Positions 29,338 to 36,682 of a DNA stretch of 64,000 nucleotides are shown piece after piece. The notes under the pieces are model-generated. The model was not told where the DNA came from, ran no database searches, and was given only the letters and a program-made list of their open reading frames with translations. Position numbers and translations under genes: made by a program. The stretch is taken from assembly GCF_046736075.1 (NCBI RefSeq), contig NZ_CP177163.1, forward strand, positions 4,278,001 through 4,342,000, in the 5' to 3' direction. The DNA comes from Stenotrophomonas sp046736075. Lineage in GTDB: Bacteria > Pseudomonadota > Gammaproteobacteria > Xanthomonadales > Xanthomonadaceae. How positions within the stretch are numbered: position 1 is the first letter of the stretch; the number at the start of each line of letters is the position of its first letter.

Positions 29338-30078
29338 TCAGTGCAGGAACCCGGACAGGTTGGTTTCGATGTTGCGCGGGTTTTCGCCCTGCGCGATCGA
29401 GATCAGGCCTTCGATGATCATCTCGCGGTCGCGGCTGTTGTGGTGGATCACGCTCTTGAGCTTGGCCGACACCGGCAGGAACAGCAGGTTGGCCGAGGCG
29501 ATGCCGTAGATGGTGGCGGTGAACGCAGCCGCGATGCCGTGACCAAGCTTGCTCGGGTCGGCCAGGTTCTTCATCACCGCGATCAGGCCCAGTACGGCGC
29601 CGATGATGCCCAGGGTGGGCGCGTAGATGCCCATGCCCTCGAACACCTTGGAGGCGGCCAGGTCCTGGCTCTCCTGGCTGCCCAGTTCGATTTCCATCAT
29701 GTGGCGGATGGTTTCCGGCTCCACGCCGTCCACCAGCAGCTGCAGCCCCTTGCGCAGGAACGGATCGTCCTGGGCATCGACCTGTGCTTCCAGACCCAGC
29801 AGGCCCTGGCGGCGGGCGATATTGCTCCACTCGACGATCTGCTGGATCAGCTCGCGGCGGTCGCTGGCCGGCGGGCGCACGACCCAGCGCACGATCTTGA
29901 AGGCATGCTTGAACACGGCGGGCGAGGTGTGCAGCAGGATCGCGGCGAGGGTGCCCACGATCACAATCACAAACGCGGCCGGCGACCATAGCGAGGCCAG
30001 CCCCGCGCCTTTGAGGATGCTGCCACCGACCAGCGAGGCCAGGGCGAGAAAAAGTCCAATGAGGCTGAGTCTATCCAT
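29338..30078 (-). CDS. motC: MotC, flagellar stator subunit A
   Basis: This 246-aa MotA-family protein has four TM helices (~5-22, 30-50, ~150-170, ~183-203), the proline-bearing APTLGIIGAVLGLIAVM segment and the cytoplasmic charged loop contacting FliG. With MotD it forms the proton-driven stator. The sigma-28 -10 box ends 7 bp before the ATG, so the message may start at or next to the start codon. Confidence 0.92.
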   Translation of the reverse strand: MDRLSLIGLFLALASLVGGSILKGAGLASLWSPAAFVIVIVGTLAAILLHTSPAVFKHAFKIVRWVVRPPASDRRELIQQIVEWSNIARRQGLLGLEAQVDAQDDPFLRKGLQLLVDGVEPETIRHMMEIELGSQESQDLAASKVFEGMGIYAPTLGIIGAVLGLIAVMKNLADPSKLGHGIAAAFTATIYGIASANLLFLPVSAKLKSVIHHNSRDREMIIEGLISIAQGENPRNIETNLSGFLH

Positions 30079-30085
30079 GAGTCCG

Positions 30086-30112
30086 GTATCGGCTTGTGTG
30101 AATGGGACTTGA
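30086..30112 (-). promoter_or_regulatory. Sigma-28 promoter of motC-motD-ParC-ParP
   Basis: Minus strand TCAAGTCC-N11-GCCGATAC, a close match to Pseudomonas-type FliA promoters. It lies immediately upstream of motC. Confidence 0.82.
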
Positions 30113-30161
30113 GACGCCGACGGAACAGGGTGGTGCGGCGGTCACACTTTTGGGGGGAAGA

Positions 30162-30331
30162 GCTGCCGGGCAGCGCCCGGCACTACGGGGGGGAGAGCTG
30201 CCGGGCAGCGCCCGGCACTACGGGGTGGGAGAGCTGCCGGGTGGCGCCCGGCACTACGGGATGGGAGAGCTGCCGGGTGGCGCCCGGCACTACGGGGTGG
30301 GGGAGAGCTGCCGGGTGGCGCCCGGCACTAC
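30162..30331 (-). repeat. Tandem array of five SMAG-type palindromes
   Basis: Five 25-bp units (30162-30186, 30197-30221, 30233-30257, 30269-30293, 30307-30331) are spaced 35-38 bp apart and all point the same way. Each has a GTAG end on the minus strand followed by TGCCGGGCG and the complementary arm. Units 3-5 share a G-T change in the loop (gggtggcgccc). Spacers are short G-rich cggggtgggaga-like stretches. The array forms the 3' end of the cheA(2) transcript. Confidence 0.88.
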
Positions 30332-30358
30332 GGGGTGGGGGAGCTACCGGTACGGGGG

Positions 30359-32176
30359 TCAGCGTAGGCCGTCCACGTCCAGGATCAGGGACATGCGGCC
30401 ATCGCCGATCAGGGTGGCCCCGGCGTAACCGCGCAGACCGCGCAGCGCCTTGGGCAGCGGCTTGATCACCACCTCTTCGCGGCCCCGCACCTGGTCCACG
30501 ACCAGCCCGAAGCGGGCTTCACCGGCCTGCAGCACCACGATGGTGAGCAGCGGCGAGGGCACCGGGTCCACCTCCAGCCAGTGGCGCAGGTCCACCAGCG
30601 GCAGGGTGTGCGACTTGCGGTCCAGCACCGCCCGGCCGTCGAACCAGCCCAGCGAGGTGTTCGGCGCGTGCAGCACTTCCATCACGCGCGCCAGCGGCAG
30701 CGCGTAGACATCCTCGCCGGCCTGCACCAGCAGGGTGGGCAGGATGGCCAGGGTGAGCGGCACGCGGATCATGAAGCGGCTGCCACGGCCCAGTTCCGAC
30801 TGGATCTGGATCTGGCCGCTCAGCTCGCGGATGCGCGACTGGACCACGTCCATGCCCACGCCGCGGCCGGAGATGTCGGTGACCTGCTGCTTGGTCGAGA
30901 ACCCGGGCAGGAACACCAGGTGCAGGCATTCCTCGCTGGTCAGCCGTGCGGCTGCTTCCGGATCGATCAGGCCCTTCTCCCGGGCCTTGGCGCGCAGGCG
31001 CTCGGGGTCGATGCCGGCGCCGTCGTCCTGCACCTCGATGCTGACGTAGTCGCCTTCCTGCTGGGCCGACAGCCGCACGTGGCCGCCACGGGGCTTGCCC
31101 TGGGCTTCGCGCAGGTCGGGCATTTCCACGCCGTGGTCGATCGCGTTGCGCACCAGGTGCACCAGCGGATCGGCCAGGGCCTCCACCAGGTTGCGGTCCA
31201 GTTCGGTCTCGGCACCGACCAGCTCCAGGTCCACTTCCTTCTTCAGCGAGCGGGCGACGTCGCGGGCCACCTTGGGGAAGCGCGAGAACACCTTGCCGAC
31301 CGGCTGCATGCGGGTACGCATCACCGCCGACTGCAGGCGCGCGGTGGCGATGTCCAGGGTGGAGACGGCGCGGTCCAGCTCTTCATCGTGCAGGCGCGCG
31401 CGCAGGGTCTTGAGGCGGTTGCGCGAGAGCACCAGTTCGCCGATCAGGTTGACGATGGCATCCAGGCGCTTGGTGTCGACGCGCACGGTGTGCTCGGCTT
31501 CGGCGACCGGCTTGTTCGGCGCCGGTTTTGCGGCCGCCGGTGCCGGGGCGGCCGGTGCGCGCGGGGCCGGCGCCGCCGCAGCGGCCACGGGCTGGGCGCC
31601 GGGCGCGGCGCCCCCGTGGAGCTGGTCGAGCAGGGCTTCGAATTCGTCTTCGCCGATCAGGCCGTCGGCCGCCTTGGCCGGCGCCACGGCGGTCGGCGCC
31701 GCGCCGCCATGCAGCTGGTCGAGCAGCGCTTCGAACTCGTCATCGGTGATCAGCGCGCCATTGGCAGCCGGGGCAGCCGCCGGCGCCGGCGTGGCGGGGC
31801 CGTTGACGTCGAACTGGGCGATCAGCTCCGGCGGGGCGTAGCCCGGTTCGGTGCCGGCCGAGACCGAGTCCAGCATCGACTGCAGGTAGTCCAGCGACTG
31901 CTGGCCGGCGTCGAAGTGGTGCGCCTGCAGGGTGGCCTGGCCCGAGCGGGCCATGCCGAGGGTTTCTTCGGCGGCGTGGCACAGCTCCACCATCGCCTGG
32001 ATGCCGAGGAAGCCGGCACCGCCCTTGAGGGTGTGGAAGCCGCGGAACACGGCATTGAGCTGATCCGTATCCTGGGGCGACTGCTCCAGCGACACCAGCT
32101 GTTCGCCGAGGCGATCCAGGATCTCCTGGGCCTCGAGAATGAAATCGGCGGCAATGTCGTCTGGAACAGCACTCAT
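30359..32176 (-). CDS. cheA: CheA, chemotaxis histidine kinase (paralog 2, flagellar)
   Basis: This 605-aa kinase has P1 with phospho-His H48 (FRGFHTLKGGAGFLG), then a linker carrying two copies of DEFEALLDQLHGGAAP (residues ~145-200). P3, P4 (VHLVRNAIDHGVEMP, VQDDGAGID, SGRGVGMDVVQ) and CheW-like P5 follow. It sits in the fliA-cheY-cheZ-cheA order of polar-flagellate bacteria and is probably the kinase that drives the motor. The repeated linker motif is the kind of segment reported to bind ParP/ParC in Vibrio and Pseudomonas. Confidence 0.94.
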   Translation of the reverse strand: MSAVPDDIAADFILEAQEILDRLGEQLVSLEQSPQDTDQLNAVFRGFHTLKGGAGFLGIQAMVELCHAAEETLGMARSGQATLQAHHFDAGQQSLDYLQSMLDSVSAGTEPGYAPPELIAQFDVNGPATPAPAAAPAANGALITDDEFEALLDQLHGGAAPTAVAPAKAADGLIGEDEFEALLDQLHGGAAPGAQPVAAAAAPAPRAPAAPAPAAAKPAPNKPVAEAEHTVRVDTKRLDAIVNLIGELVLSRNRLKTLRARLHDEELDRAVSTLDIATARLQSAVMRTRMQPVGKVFSRFPKVARDVARSLKKEVDLELVGAETELDRNLVEALADPLVHLVRNAIDHGVEMPDLREAQGKPRGGHVRLSAQQEGDYVSIEVQDDGAGIDPERLRAKAREKGLIDPEAAARLTSEECLHLVFLPGFSTKQQVTDISGRGVGMDVVQSRIRELSGQIQIQSELGRGSRFMIRVPLTLAILPTLLVQAGEDVYALPLARVMEVLHAPNTSLGWFDGRAVLDRKSHTLPLVDLRHWLEVDPVPSPLLTIVVLQAGEARFGLVVDQVRGREEVVIKPLPKALRGLRGYAGATLIGDGRMSLILDVDGLR

Positions 32177-32180
32177 CTTC

Positions 32181-32795
32181 TTACAACCCCAAATCGGAGA
32201 GCAGGTCGTCGGCGTCGACCTGGGAGACCTGGTGGCGGTCCAGGCCGGTGACGGCCGGGCCGGCCAGGCCGGTGTCGCGCCGGCGCACGTCGTCTTCCTG
32301 CGGCGGCAGGCCGAGCGCGCCGAAGCCTTCGTGCACGCGGCGCACGATGCCCACCACGCGGCGGATGATCTGCCCGGTCAGGTCCTGGTAGCTCTGGGTC
32401 AGGGCGATCTCGGTGAGGTTGTGGCGGATCCGGTCCAGCTGCAGGTCCTGGTCGGGGCTGAGCCCGTTGGCGCGCAGCTGCTCGGTCAACGCCCGGCATT
32501 CCTCGGCCAGGTCCAGGGTGCGGTGGGTGGCCTGTTCGGTCATCGCCACCACATGGTCCAGGCGTGCGCAGGCGTCATCCAGTTCGCCGGCTTCGCTGGG
32601 CAGGCTGGGCAGTTCGCCGAGGGCCTGGCCGAGCTCGCGGGCGAGCCGGTTCAGGCCGGCCATCATCGGCTGCGTGCGCAGCGCGGCCAGCGCGTCGATT
32701 TCCCGACGCCAGCCCGCCTCGTCGCCGCCTTCCAGCGCGGCCAGGGCGTCCTGCAGGCGCTGCACCAGCGCCGATTTGTCGCTGAGGGTTTCCAT
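32181..32795 (-). CDS. cheZ: CheZ, CheY-P phosphatase
   Basis: This 204-aa mostly helical protein has the catalytic Gln137 in SYQDLTGQIIRRVV. The short C-terminal CheY-binding peptide is VDADDLLSDLGL, preceded by a flexible linker. Its ATG overlaps the cheY stop by one base. It ends 4 bp before cheA(2) begins. Confidence 0.92.
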   Translation of the reverse strand: METLSDKSALVQRLQDALAALEGGDEAGWRREIDALAALRTQPMMAGLNRLARELGQALGELPSLPSEAGELDDACARLDHVVAMTEQATHRTLDLAEECRALTEQLRANGLSPDQDLQLDRIRHNLTEIALTQSYQDLTGQIIRRVVGIVRRVHEGFGALGLPPQEDDVRRRDTGLAGPAVTGLDRHQVSQVDADDLLSDLGL

Positions 32796-33187
32796 CAGGC
32801 GCTCGCTGCCAGGCGTTCAAAGATCTTGCCGAGCTTTTCTTCCAGCGTCTGCGCGGTGAACGGCTTGATGATGTAGCCGTTGACGCCGGACTGGGCCGCT
32901 TCGATGATCTGCTCGCGCTTGGCTTCGGCGGTCACCATCAGCACCGGCAGGGTCTTGAGCTTGGCGTCGGCGCGGATCGCCTTGAGCAGGTCGATGCCGG
33001 TCATCACCGGCATGTTCCAGTCGGTGACCACGAAGTCGAACGGCTGGCTCTGCAACAACGCCAGCGCGGCATGCCCGTCCTCGGCTTCGGCCGTATTGGT
33101 GAAGCCCAGATCGCCCAGCAGGTTCTTGACGATACGACGCATGGTCGAAAAATCGTCGACGATCAGGATACGCATGTTCTTGTTCAA
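32795..33187 (-). CDS. cheY: CheY, flagellar motor response regulator
   Basis: This 130-aa receiver has VDDFSTMRRIVKNLL, phospho-Asp D56 in VVTDWNMPVMTG, Thr in MVTAEA and Lys in IIKPFTAQTLEEKL, all very close to classical CheY. CheY-P binds the FliM N-terminal peptide (49108) to switch rotation and is dephosphorylated by CheZ. An internal Met (residue 5) is an alternative start. Confidence 0.95.
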   Translation of the reverse strand: MNKNMRILIVDDFSTMRRIVKNLLGDLGFTNTAEAEDGHAALALLQSQPFDFVVTDWNMPVMTGIDLLKAIRADAKLKTLPVLMVTAEAKREQIIEAAQSGVNGYIIKPFTAQTLEEKLGKIFERLAASA

Positions 33188-33203
33188 AGCACTTTCCTCG
33201 ATT

Positions 33204-33950
33204 TCAAGGGTTCTCGAGGCCGGCGTCGGCCGCCTCGAAGATCTTCAGTCGGCCGCGCAGGCGGAGCACCGCCTGGCCGTGGATCTGGCAGACCCGGGAT
33301 TCGCTCACCCCGAGCACCGCGCCGATTTCTTTCAGGTTCAATTCCTGTTCGTAGTAGAGCGACAGCACCAGCTGTTCGCGCTCGGGGAGCAGGCCGATCG
33401 CATTGCCCAGCTCGCGGCCGAACTCGCCGCGCTCCAGCACCTGCTGCGGGGTCGGCCCGCCCTGGGCGACGGTGTCCAGCTCGCCCTGGTCTTCAATCCG
33501 CGATTCCAGGCTCAATACCTGGCCGCGCGCGGCGTCTTCCATCAGTCGCAGGTATTCCGGCAGCGGCATGTCCATCGCGTTGGCCACCTCGGTGGCGCTG
33601 GCGGCACGGCCGGTGCTCTGCTCGAGGCGGCGGATGGTGGCGGCCGCATCGCGGGCGCGGCGGTGCACCGATCGCGGTACCCAGTCGCCACGGCGGATCT
33701 CATCGATCATCGAGCCGCGGATGCGGATCGACGCGTAGGTCTCGAACGAGGCGCCCTGGTCGGCGTCATAGCTGCGCGATGCCTCGATCAAGCCCATCAT
33801 GCCGGCCTGGATCAGGTCGTCCACTTCGACGCTCGCCGGGAGTCGCGCGGCCAGGTGGTGGGCGATGCGCCGGACCAGGTCCGAGTGCTGGGCGATGCAC
33901 TCGTTGGCGGCGGTCCGTTGGACCTCTTTGTATTGTGCGGCGCCTTTCAT
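33204..33950 (-). CDS. fliA: FliA, flagellar sigma-28
   Basis: This 248-aa sigma factor has region 2 (LIQAGMMGLIEASRSYDADQGASFETYASIRIRGSMIDEIRRGDWVPRSVHRR, split by the usual turn), region 3 and region 4 (NLKEIGAVLGVSESRVCQIHGQAV). It should recognise the TMAAGNNN-N11-GCCGATAN sites seen throughout this window. Its ATG overlaps the flhG stop by 4 nt. Its anti-sigma FlgM is not in this window. Confidence 0.95.
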   Translation of the reverse strand: MKGAAQYKEVQRTAANECIAQHSDLVRRIAHHLAARLPASVEVDDLIQAGMMGLIEASRSYDADQGASFETYASIRIRGSMIDEIRRGDWVPRSVHRRARDAAATIRRLEQSTGRAASATEVANAMDMPLPEYLRLMEDAARGQVLSLESRIEDQGELDTVAQGGPTPQQVLERGEFGRELGNAIGLLPEREQLVLSLYYEQELNLKEIGAVLGVSESRVCQIHGQAVLRLRGRLKIFEAADAGLENP

Positions 33951-34834
33951 GCGGCCACCCCGCGTTGTTTGAGGATGCGTTCGAGGAAGAATTCAACGCC
34001 GCCGCGCGGCTCGGTCGGAGCCTGCCAGCGGGCGGTACGGCGGGCGATCTCGGTGATCGCCAGCGCCGACGGGCTGGACGGGTAGGCCTTGACCACCGGC
34101 TGCTGGCGCTGCACCGACAGGCGCAGCCAGTCGTCCTGCGGGACGCAGCCGAGGTAGTTGAGCGACACATCGGCGAGGAACTTCTCGCAGACCCGGGTCA
34201 GCTTTTCGTACAGCACGCGGCCTTCGTTGGGGTCGCGCACCATGTTGGCCACCACCTGGATGCGGTCCACCCCGCGCTCACGCGAGAGCACCTTGATCAG
34301 CGCGTAGGCGTCGGTGATCGAGGCCGGCTCATCGCAGACCACCACCACCGTGTCCTGGGCGGCCTGGCAGAAGGTGAGCACGCCGTCGGTGATGCCGGCG
34401 GCGGTGTCCACCACCATGATGTCCAGTTCGCGCTCCAGCTCGGAGAACACGTTGACCAGGCCGACGTGTTCGGCCGGCTGCAGCTCGGCCATGTGCCGGC
34501 GACCGGACGCGGCCGGCACCACCAGCACGCCGCCCGGGCCTTCCATGATCACTTCCTCCAGCGTGCAGCGCCCGGCGACCAGGTCGGCCAGGGTCACCTT
34601 CGGCTGCAGGCCGAGGATCACGTCGATGTTGGCCAGGCCGAGGTCGGCGTCCAGCAGCAGTGTGCGTTTGCCCATGTCGGCGAGCGCCACGGCCAGGTTG
34701 GCCGAAACGTTCGTTTTGCCCACGCCGCCCTTGCCGCCGGTGACGGCGATGGTGCGGACAGGGCCCAGTGGTTGGCTGCGGGTAGCCGACAACGGGAAGG
34801 TCTTGGTCAGCTTGGCGTACTCACGCGACGGCAT
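33947..34834 (-). CDS. flhG: FlhG/FleN, MinD-like flagellar number regulator
   Basis: This 295-aa MinD-type ATPase starts at MPSREYAKL, overlapping the end of flhF by 14 nt. It has deviant Walker A GGKGGVGKTN, the LLLDADLGLANIDVILG switch, and DIMVVDTAAGITDGVL. FlhG sets the number of polar flagella by antagonising FlhF and by lowering FleQ activity. The C-terminus (GGVEFFLERIL) is amphipathic, as for membrane-binding helices. The pair flhF-flhG indicates polar flagellation. Confidence 0.92.
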   Translation of the reverse strand: MPSREYAKLTKTFPLSATRSQPLGPVRTIAVTGGKGGVGKTNVSANLAVALADMGKRTLLLDADLGLANIDVILGLQPKVTLADLVAGRCTLEEVIMEGPGGVLVVPAASGRRHMAELQPAEHVGLVNVFSELERELDIMVVDTAAGITDGVLTFCQAAQDTVVVVCDEPASITDAYALIKVLSRERGVDRIQVVANMVRDPNEGRVLYEKLTRVCEKFLADVSLNYLGCVPQDDWLRLSVQRQQPVVKAYPSSPSALAITEIARRTARWQAPTEPRGGVEFFLERILKQRGVAA

Positions 34835-36530
34835 GGTTGAACTCCGGGTTGCAGGGCATATCGGCCGCGCGGCGCAAATCTTCAAGGCGAAGTACGAGAT
34901 TGGCCGCACTGGCGCGGTGCAGGTCCTCCGGAACGTCCTGGCCATCGGTCACCCAGGTGATCGGCAGGCGGTGGTCGACCGCCACGGACAGGGCGGTGCC
35001 GAAGCGGCCGGTCTCGTCCAGTTTGCTCAGCACCACGCCCTGCGGGTTGGCGGCGCTGAAGCGGCGCACCACTTCGTCCATGTCGCCGAAGCTGGTGTTG
35101 GCCGGCAGCACCAGCAGGGTGCGGATGCGGTCGGCGGCACGCAGCCACTGCAGCTGGGCCGCCAGGGCGCGGTCGCGCGGGCCCAGGCCGGCGGTGTCGA
35201 TCAGGACCAGCTTGTAGTCCTGCAGGCGTTCCAGCAGCTGGCTCAGGTCGGTGCCGCTGTTGGCTTCGTGCACCGCGATGCCGAGCTGGCGGCCGAAGCC
35301 GTAGAGCTGCTCGCGGGCACCGATGCGGCCGGTGTCGGTGGTGACCAGCGCCACATCGCGGGCGGCGTGCTTCTCGGCAAAGCGGGAGGCCAGCTTGGCG
35401 ATGGTGGTGGTCTTGCCGGCGCCGGTCGGGCCGACCAGGGCGATCACGCCACCGGCCTCCAGCGGATCGACCGGGGCGATCGGCAGCTTCTTGGACAGCA
35501 GGCCCAGCATCAGCCCGCGGCCACGGTGGGCTTCGGTATCCAGCGGGATCTGCAGGGCGACGTCGCGGCTGATGCCGGCATCGAAGCCATACTCATCCAT
35601 CAGGTCCAGGGCGGCCGCACGGACCGGCGAACCGCGCAGGCGCTCGTCGGTGAAGCGGTGCATCTCGCGCTCGATCACATGGCGCATGCCGGCCACTTCG
35701 TGACGCAGCTGGCGGATTTCCTCGTCGTCGCGCGGTACCACCGTCAGCTCCGGTGCGGTGCGGGCGACCGCGACGTCGGCGACGTCGGCGGCGGCAGGCA
35801 CGGCGACGGCGACCGGCAGTGCCGGCGGCTGCACCACCGGGGCGGCGATCGGGGCAGCTGCGACCGGCTCGGCCACGGCGGCCGTCGGCAGCGGGGGCAT
35901 CGTCACCGGCGCGGCGGCCGGCGGTGCATACATCTGGATGTGCGGCGCGTCGTCCAGCGGCGGATCGATCACGAAGCGGGCGCGGTTGAGCGGCGCCGCG
36001 ACGGGAGCGGCCGGGGCTGCCATCGGTGCGGGGGAGGCGGCAGCGGCCTGTTCGACAGAGAACGGCGCGAAGATCTGCTCCGGCAGCGACGGTTCGTTGA
36101 CGGGGGCAGCCACACTGGCGCGCGACAGCGTGGCGGCAAAGCCGGCGCTGCCCGGCGGGGGAACGTTTTCGTTGGTGGTATCCAGCGTGCGGCCAGTGGC
36201 GCCGACCGCGGCGCGGGCCAGTGCGGCCACCGCCGAGGTGGTGGCGGCCACCGGTTCCGGTGCGACCACCGGGGCCTTGCGGCGGGTGACGGCGGCGATC
36301 ACCGCATCGGCCGCGCTGCGCGGACGCGGCACCGGCGGCGGGGCGACGTCCTTGCGGGCCGCTTCCAGGGCGCGCTGCACGGCACCTTCGTCATAGTTGG
36401 CAGCGGCGACGATCTCCACGCCTTCCTCGATCCGGCGGTTGGACAGGATCACCGCGTCAGGACCGTGTTCCTTGCGCACCAGATTCATGGCCGAGCGCAT
36501 ATCGGAGGCGACGAAGCGTTTGATTTTCAT
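34821..36530 (-). CDS. flhF: FlhF, signal-recognition-type GTPase for polar flagellum placement
   Basis: This 569-aa protein has a short B domain (MKIKRFVASDMRSAMNLVRKE...), a ~250-residue Ala/Pro-rich low-complexity linker and an NG GTPase domain (G1 VGPTGAGKTTTIAKL, LVTTDTGRIGAREQL, LIDTAGLGPRD, SKLDETGRFG). It is longer than typical FlhF because of the linker. I chose the Met of MKIKRF by family; no clear ribosome site is present. FlhF recruits the first MS-ring components to the pole. Confidence 0.92.
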   Translation of the reverse strand: MKIKRFVASDMRSAMNLVRKEHGPDAVILSNRRIEEGVEIVAAANYDEGAVQRALEAARKDVAPPPVPRPRSAADAVIAAVTRRKAPVVAPEPVAATTSAVAALARAAVGATGRTLDTTNENVPPPGSAGFAATLSRASVAAPVNEPSLPEQIFAPFSVEQAAAASPAPMAAPAAPVAAPLNRARFVIDPPLDDAPHIQMYAPPAAAPVTMPPLPTAAVAEPVAAAPIAAPVVQPPALPVAVAVPAAADVADVAVARTAPELTVVPRDDEEIRQLRHEVAGMRHVIEREMHRFTDERLRGSPVRAAALDLMDEYGFDAGISRDVALQIPLDTEAHRGRGLMLGLLSKKLPIAPVDPLEAGGVIALVGPTGAGKTTTIAKLASRFAEKHAARDVALVTTDTGRIGAREQLYGFGRQLGIAVHEANSGTDLSQLLERLQDYKLVLIDTAGLGPRDRALAAQLQWLRAADRIRTLLVLPANTSFGDMDEVVRRFSAANPQGVVLSKLDETGRFGTALSVAVDHRLPITWVTDGQDVPEDLHRASAANLVLRLEDLRRAADMPCNPEFNHAVA

Positions 36531-36682
36531 GCTGTGGTACCGGGACTGGGGCGGCGGGGTGGTGGAAGGGAAGCGCTGGTTGTCGGTGGTCTGCACGGTC
36601 CGGGTTTCCCTTTGTGTCCTGCTGCGGTGATGTCAAAAGTGGGGGTGTCTGTTTTCTGGCGCGTTGCCGTCGGGGTCCCGGC

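Noticed and set aside
30162..30331. CRISPR-like regular repeats.
   Set aside because: Units are palindromic GTAG elements with 10-13 bp near-identical spacers. There is no unique spacer content and no cas gene.
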